Part shown: in pieces, positions 60,292 through 64,000 of the stretch
How the letters are laid out: each line of letters starts with the position of its first letter
Numbering within the stretch: the first letter of the stretch is position 1
NCBI GenBank assembly: GCA_036417435.1
Contig: CM070904.1
Coordinates: 37,854,408 to 37,918,407, forward strand
Length of the DNA: 64,000 nt
Direction: 5' to 3'
Origin: Inia geoffrensis
Lineage: Eukaryota; Chordata; Mammalia; Artiodactyla; Iniidae
Program-made: the position numbers and the translations under genes
Notes under the pieces: model-generated
The model's input: only the letters and a program-made list of their open reading frames with translations
Database searches by the model: none
What the model was told of the DNA's origin: nothing

Positions 60292-63200
60292 ATGTACATA
60301 TCGATAATTACCTTAAATGTGAATGGATTAAATGCTCCAACCAAAAGACAGAGGCTCGCTGAATGGATACAAGAACAAGACCCATATATATGCTGTCTAC
60401 AAGAGAGCCACTTCAGACCTAGGGACACATACAGACTGAAAATGAGGGGATTTAAAAATATATTACATGCAAATGAAAAAAGAAAGCTGGAGTAGCAATA
60501 CTCATATAAGATTAAATAGACTTTAAAATAATGTTACAAGAGACAAGGAAAGACGCTACATAATAATCAAGGGATCATTCCAAGAAGATATAACAATTAT
60601 ATATATACCCAACGTAGGAGCACCTCAATATATAAGGCAACTGCTACCAGCTATAAAAAAGGAAATCGACGGTAACACAATAATAGCAGGGGACTTTAAC
60701 ACCTCACACCAGTGGAGATCATCCAGACAGAAAATTACTAAGGAAACACAAGTTTTAAATGACACAATAGACTAGATAGATTTAATTGATATTTATAGGA
60801 CATTCCATCCAAAAACCGCAGATTACACATTCACTCAATGGCACATGGAACATTCTTCAGGATAGATCACATCTTGGGTCACAAACCAAACTTCAGTAAA
60901 TTTAAGAAAATTGAAATCATATCAAGCAGCTGTTCCAACCACAATGCTATGAGATTAGAAATCAATTACAGGGAAAAAACATAAAAAAACACAAACAAAT
61001 GGAAGCTAAACAATACGTTACTCAATAACCAACAGATCACTGAAGAAATAAAAGAGGAAGTCAAAAACTACCTAGAGACAAATGGCAACAAAAACACGAT
61101 GACCCGAAACCTATGGGATGCAGCAAAAGCAGTTCTAAGAGGGAAGTTTATAGCAATACAAGCATACCTCAAGAAACAAGAAAAATCTCAAACAATCTAA
61201 CCTTAGACCTGGAGGAACTAGAGAAAGAAGAACAAAACCCAAAGTTAATAGAAGGAAAGAAATCATAAATATCAGAGCAGAAACAAATGAAATAGAAACA
61301 AAGAAAACAATAGCAAAGATCAATAAAACTGAAAGCTTGTTCTTTGAGAAGATAAACAAAAATGATAAAGCTTTAGCCAGACTCAAGAGGGAGAGGACTC
61401 AAATCAATAAAATTTGAAATGAAAAAGAAGTTACAACAGACACCACAGAAATACAAAGCATCATAAGAGACTACTACAAGCAACTCTAGGCCAATAAAAT
61501 GGACAACCTGGAAGAAATGGACAAATTCTTCAAAAGGGATAATGTTCCAAGACTGAACCAGGAAGAAATAGAAAATAAGAACAAACCTGTCACAAGCAAT
61601 GAAATTAAAACTGTAATGAGAAATCTGCCAACAAACAAAAGCCCAGAACCAGATGGCATCACAGGTGAATTCTATCAAATATTTAGAGAAGAGCTAACAC
61701 CCAGCCTTCTCAAACTCTTCCAAAAAATTGCAGGGGAAGGAACACTCCCAAACTCATTCTATGAGGCCACCATCACCCTGACAACAAAACCAGACAAAGA
61801 TACTAAAAGGAAAGAAAATTAGAGACCAATATCATTGATGAATATAGATGTAAAAATTCTCAACAAAATACTAGCAAACAGAATCAAACAACACTAAAAG
61901 GATCATACACCATGATCAAGTGGAGTTTATCCCAGGGAAGCAAGGATTCTTTAATATACACAAATCCATCAATGTGATACACCATATTAACAAATTGTAG
62001 AATAAAAACCATATGATCATCTCAATAGATGCAGGAAAATTTTTTGAGAAAATTCAACACCCATTTATGTTAAAAACTCTGAAGAGTGTGGGCATAGAGA
62101 GAAACTACCTCAACATAATAAAGGCCATATATGACAAACCCACAGCAAACATCATTCTCAAAGGTGAAAAACTGAAAGCATTTCCTCTAAGATCAGGAAC
62201 AAGACAAGGATGTCCACTCTTGCCACTATTATTCAAGATAGTTTTGGAAGTCCTAGCCACAGCAATCAGAGAAGAAAAAGAAAGAAAACGAATACAAATT
62301 GGAAAGAAGAAGTAAAATTGTCACTGTTTGCAGATGACATGATACCATAGATTGAGAATCCTAAAGATGCCACCAGAAAACTACTAGAGCTAATCAATGA
62401 ATTTGGTAAAGTTACAGGATACAAAATTAATGCACAGAAATCTCTTGCATTCTTATACACTAACAATGAAAGATGAGAAAGAGAAATTAAGGAAACAATC
62501 CCATTACCACTGCAACAAAAAGAATAAAATACCTAGGAATAAACCTACCAAAGGAAGTAAAAGACCTGTACTCAGGAAACTATAAGACACTGATGAAAGA
62601 AATAAAAGATGATATAAACAGATGGAGACATATACCATGTTCTTGGATTAAAAGAATCAATATTGTGAAAGTGACTATACTACCCAAAGCAATCTTCAGA
62701 TTCAATGCAATCCTTATCAAATTACTGGTGCAATCTTCTACAAAACGAGAACAAAAAATCATTTTTGTAGGGAGACACAAAAGACCCTGGATAGCCAAAG
62801 CAGTCTTGAGAGGAAAAGAAAAGAACTGGAGGGATGAGACTTCCAGACTTCAGACTGTACTACAAAGCTACAGTACTCAAGACAATATGGTACTGACACA
62901 AACACAGAAATATCCATCAATAGAACAGGATAGAAAGCACAGAGATAAACCCACGTACCTATGGTTAACTAATCTGAGACAAAAGAGGCAAGGGTATACA
63001 ATGGAGAAAAGACAGTGTCTTCAGTAAGTGGTGCTGGGAAAACTGGACAGCTACACATAAAAGGATGAAATTAGAACACTCCCTAACACCATACACAAAA
63101 GTAAACTCAAAATGGATTAGAGACCTAAATGTAATACCAGTCACTATAAAACTCTTAGAGGAAAACATAAGCATAACACTCTATGACATAAATCACAGCA

Positions 63201-64000
63201 AGATCCTTTTTGACTCACCTTCTAGAGACATGGAAATAAAAACAAAAATAAAAAATGGGACCTAATAAAACAAAATCTTTTGCACAGCAAAGGAAAACAT
63301 AAACAAGATGTAAAGACAACCATCAGAATGGGAGAAAATATTTTCCAATGAAGCAAATGGCAAAGGATTAATCTCCAAAAAGCAGCTCGTGTAGCACAAT
63401 ATCACAAAAACAAACAACCCAATCCAAAAATGGGCAGAAGACCTAAATAGACATTTCTCCAAAGAAGACATACAGGTTGCCAACAAACACATGACAGGAT
63501 GCTGAACATCACTAATCATTAGAGAAATGCAAATCAAAACTACAGTGAGGTATCACCTCACACCAATCAGAATGGCCATCATCAAAAAATCTACAAACAA
63601 TAAATGCTGGAGAGACATTTATTGGAGAAGAGGGAACCCAGTTGCACTGTTGGTGGGAATGGAAATTGATATAGCCACTAGGGAGAATGGTATGGAGTTT
63701 CCTTAAAAACTAAAAATAGAACTACCACACGACCCAGCAATCCAACTACTGGACATTTACCCTGAGAAAACCATAATTCAAAAAGAGTCATGTACCACAA
63801 TGCTCATTGTAGCTCTATTTACAATCGCCAGGACATGGAAGCAACCTAAGTGTACATCGACAGATAAATGGTTAAAGAATATGTGGCACATATATATAAT
63901 GGAATATTACTCAGCCATATAAAGAAAAGAAATTGAGTTATTTGTAGTGAGGTGGATGGATCTAGAGTCTGTCCTACAGAGTGAAATAAGTCAGAAACAG
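60292..64000 (+). pseudogene. L1 ORF2, broken and incomplete at the right edge
   Basis: The endonuclease begins MYISIITLNVNGLNAPTKRQ and includes the LQESHF segment, then breaks near 60495. Reverse-transcriptase pieces are 61499-61822 (with the [14 protein letters not shown] region) and 62013-62315 (with [12 protein letters not shown]). The text coding for FADDM is at about 62328-62342, in another frame. The C-terminal part runs to the window end. It has more lesions than the ORF2 at 12652. Confidence 0.9.

Larger units (their letters stand above)
58390..64000 (+). mobile_element. Third long L1 (plus), running off the right edge
   Basis: The 5' UTR (58390-59298; the first 250 bp are less certain) contains GGTAGGCTCCAGTGTTGGG and ATCAGGAAGCTTGCACAAG, matching my memory of the cetartiodactyl L1 5' UTR. 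ORF1 is 59299-60275 and ORF2 begins at 60292 and is cut by the window end. The ORFs are homologous to those of the other two long L1s, but the 5' UTR is a different sequence. Many frameshifts are present. Confidence 0.88.

Overview
The window is mammalian genomic DNA with no host protein-coding gene that I can support. The tRNA-Glu-derived CHR-type SINEs, several of the short form ending in a GAGAGGCCCGC-type tail plus poly(A), together with cetartiodactyl-type L1 elements and no Alu, Bov-tA or BovB sequence, point to a cetacean (a close relative such as hippopotamus is possible). Almost every long reading frame is a piece of L1 ORF1/ORF2, a Tigger transposase, or the antisense shadow of one. 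Family names are from memory of consensus sequences; no database search was run.

Layout: 1-1378 is an old L1M-type 5' UTR (minus strand); 2211-3480 an old L1 3' part (plus); 3481-7150 unassigned unique sequence. From 7155 to 28472 lies a nested complex. Two copies of one older L1 (copy A 7155-11775, copy B 20009-28472) each carry a Tigger DNA transposon at exactly the same L1 site, and between them sits a full-length minus-strand L1 of about 7.45 kb (12298-19750) with a CpG-rich 5' UTR. Copy B is further split by five SINEs and by a 2.2-kb insert that is a partial endogenous-retrovirus transcript (R-U5, primer-binding site, leader, start of gag), with a poly(A) tail and a 16-bp target duplication. 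That insert looks like an RNA copied by L1 machinery. Copy A keeps the uninterrupted target site.

28473-41334 holds a second long L1 (29020-34650, minus), CHR SINEs, old L1 fragments and about 3 kb of unrecognised sequence. 41335-58140 is the most unusual part: two tandem arrays in opposite orientation built on the same chimeric unit, an L1 3' fragment joined to a non-L1 spacer. The left array (minus-oriented L1 parts) has a period of about 1.7-1.8 kb, and three of its units carry a palindromic mariner-type MITE at the same place. The right array (plus-oriented) is a higher-order repeat: four subunits of about 1.2, 0.8, 1.2 and 1.2 kb make a 4.4-kb block that occurs twice. The spacer carries a recurrent CTCF-like motif.

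From about 58390 to the right edge runs a third long L1 (plus), with a 5' UTR unrelated to that of the L1 at 12298-19750. All L1 and transposase frames are broken, so nothing here is predicted to be autonomously mobile. The features form a record of insertion, duplication and apparent gene conversion rather than a set of cooperating genes.
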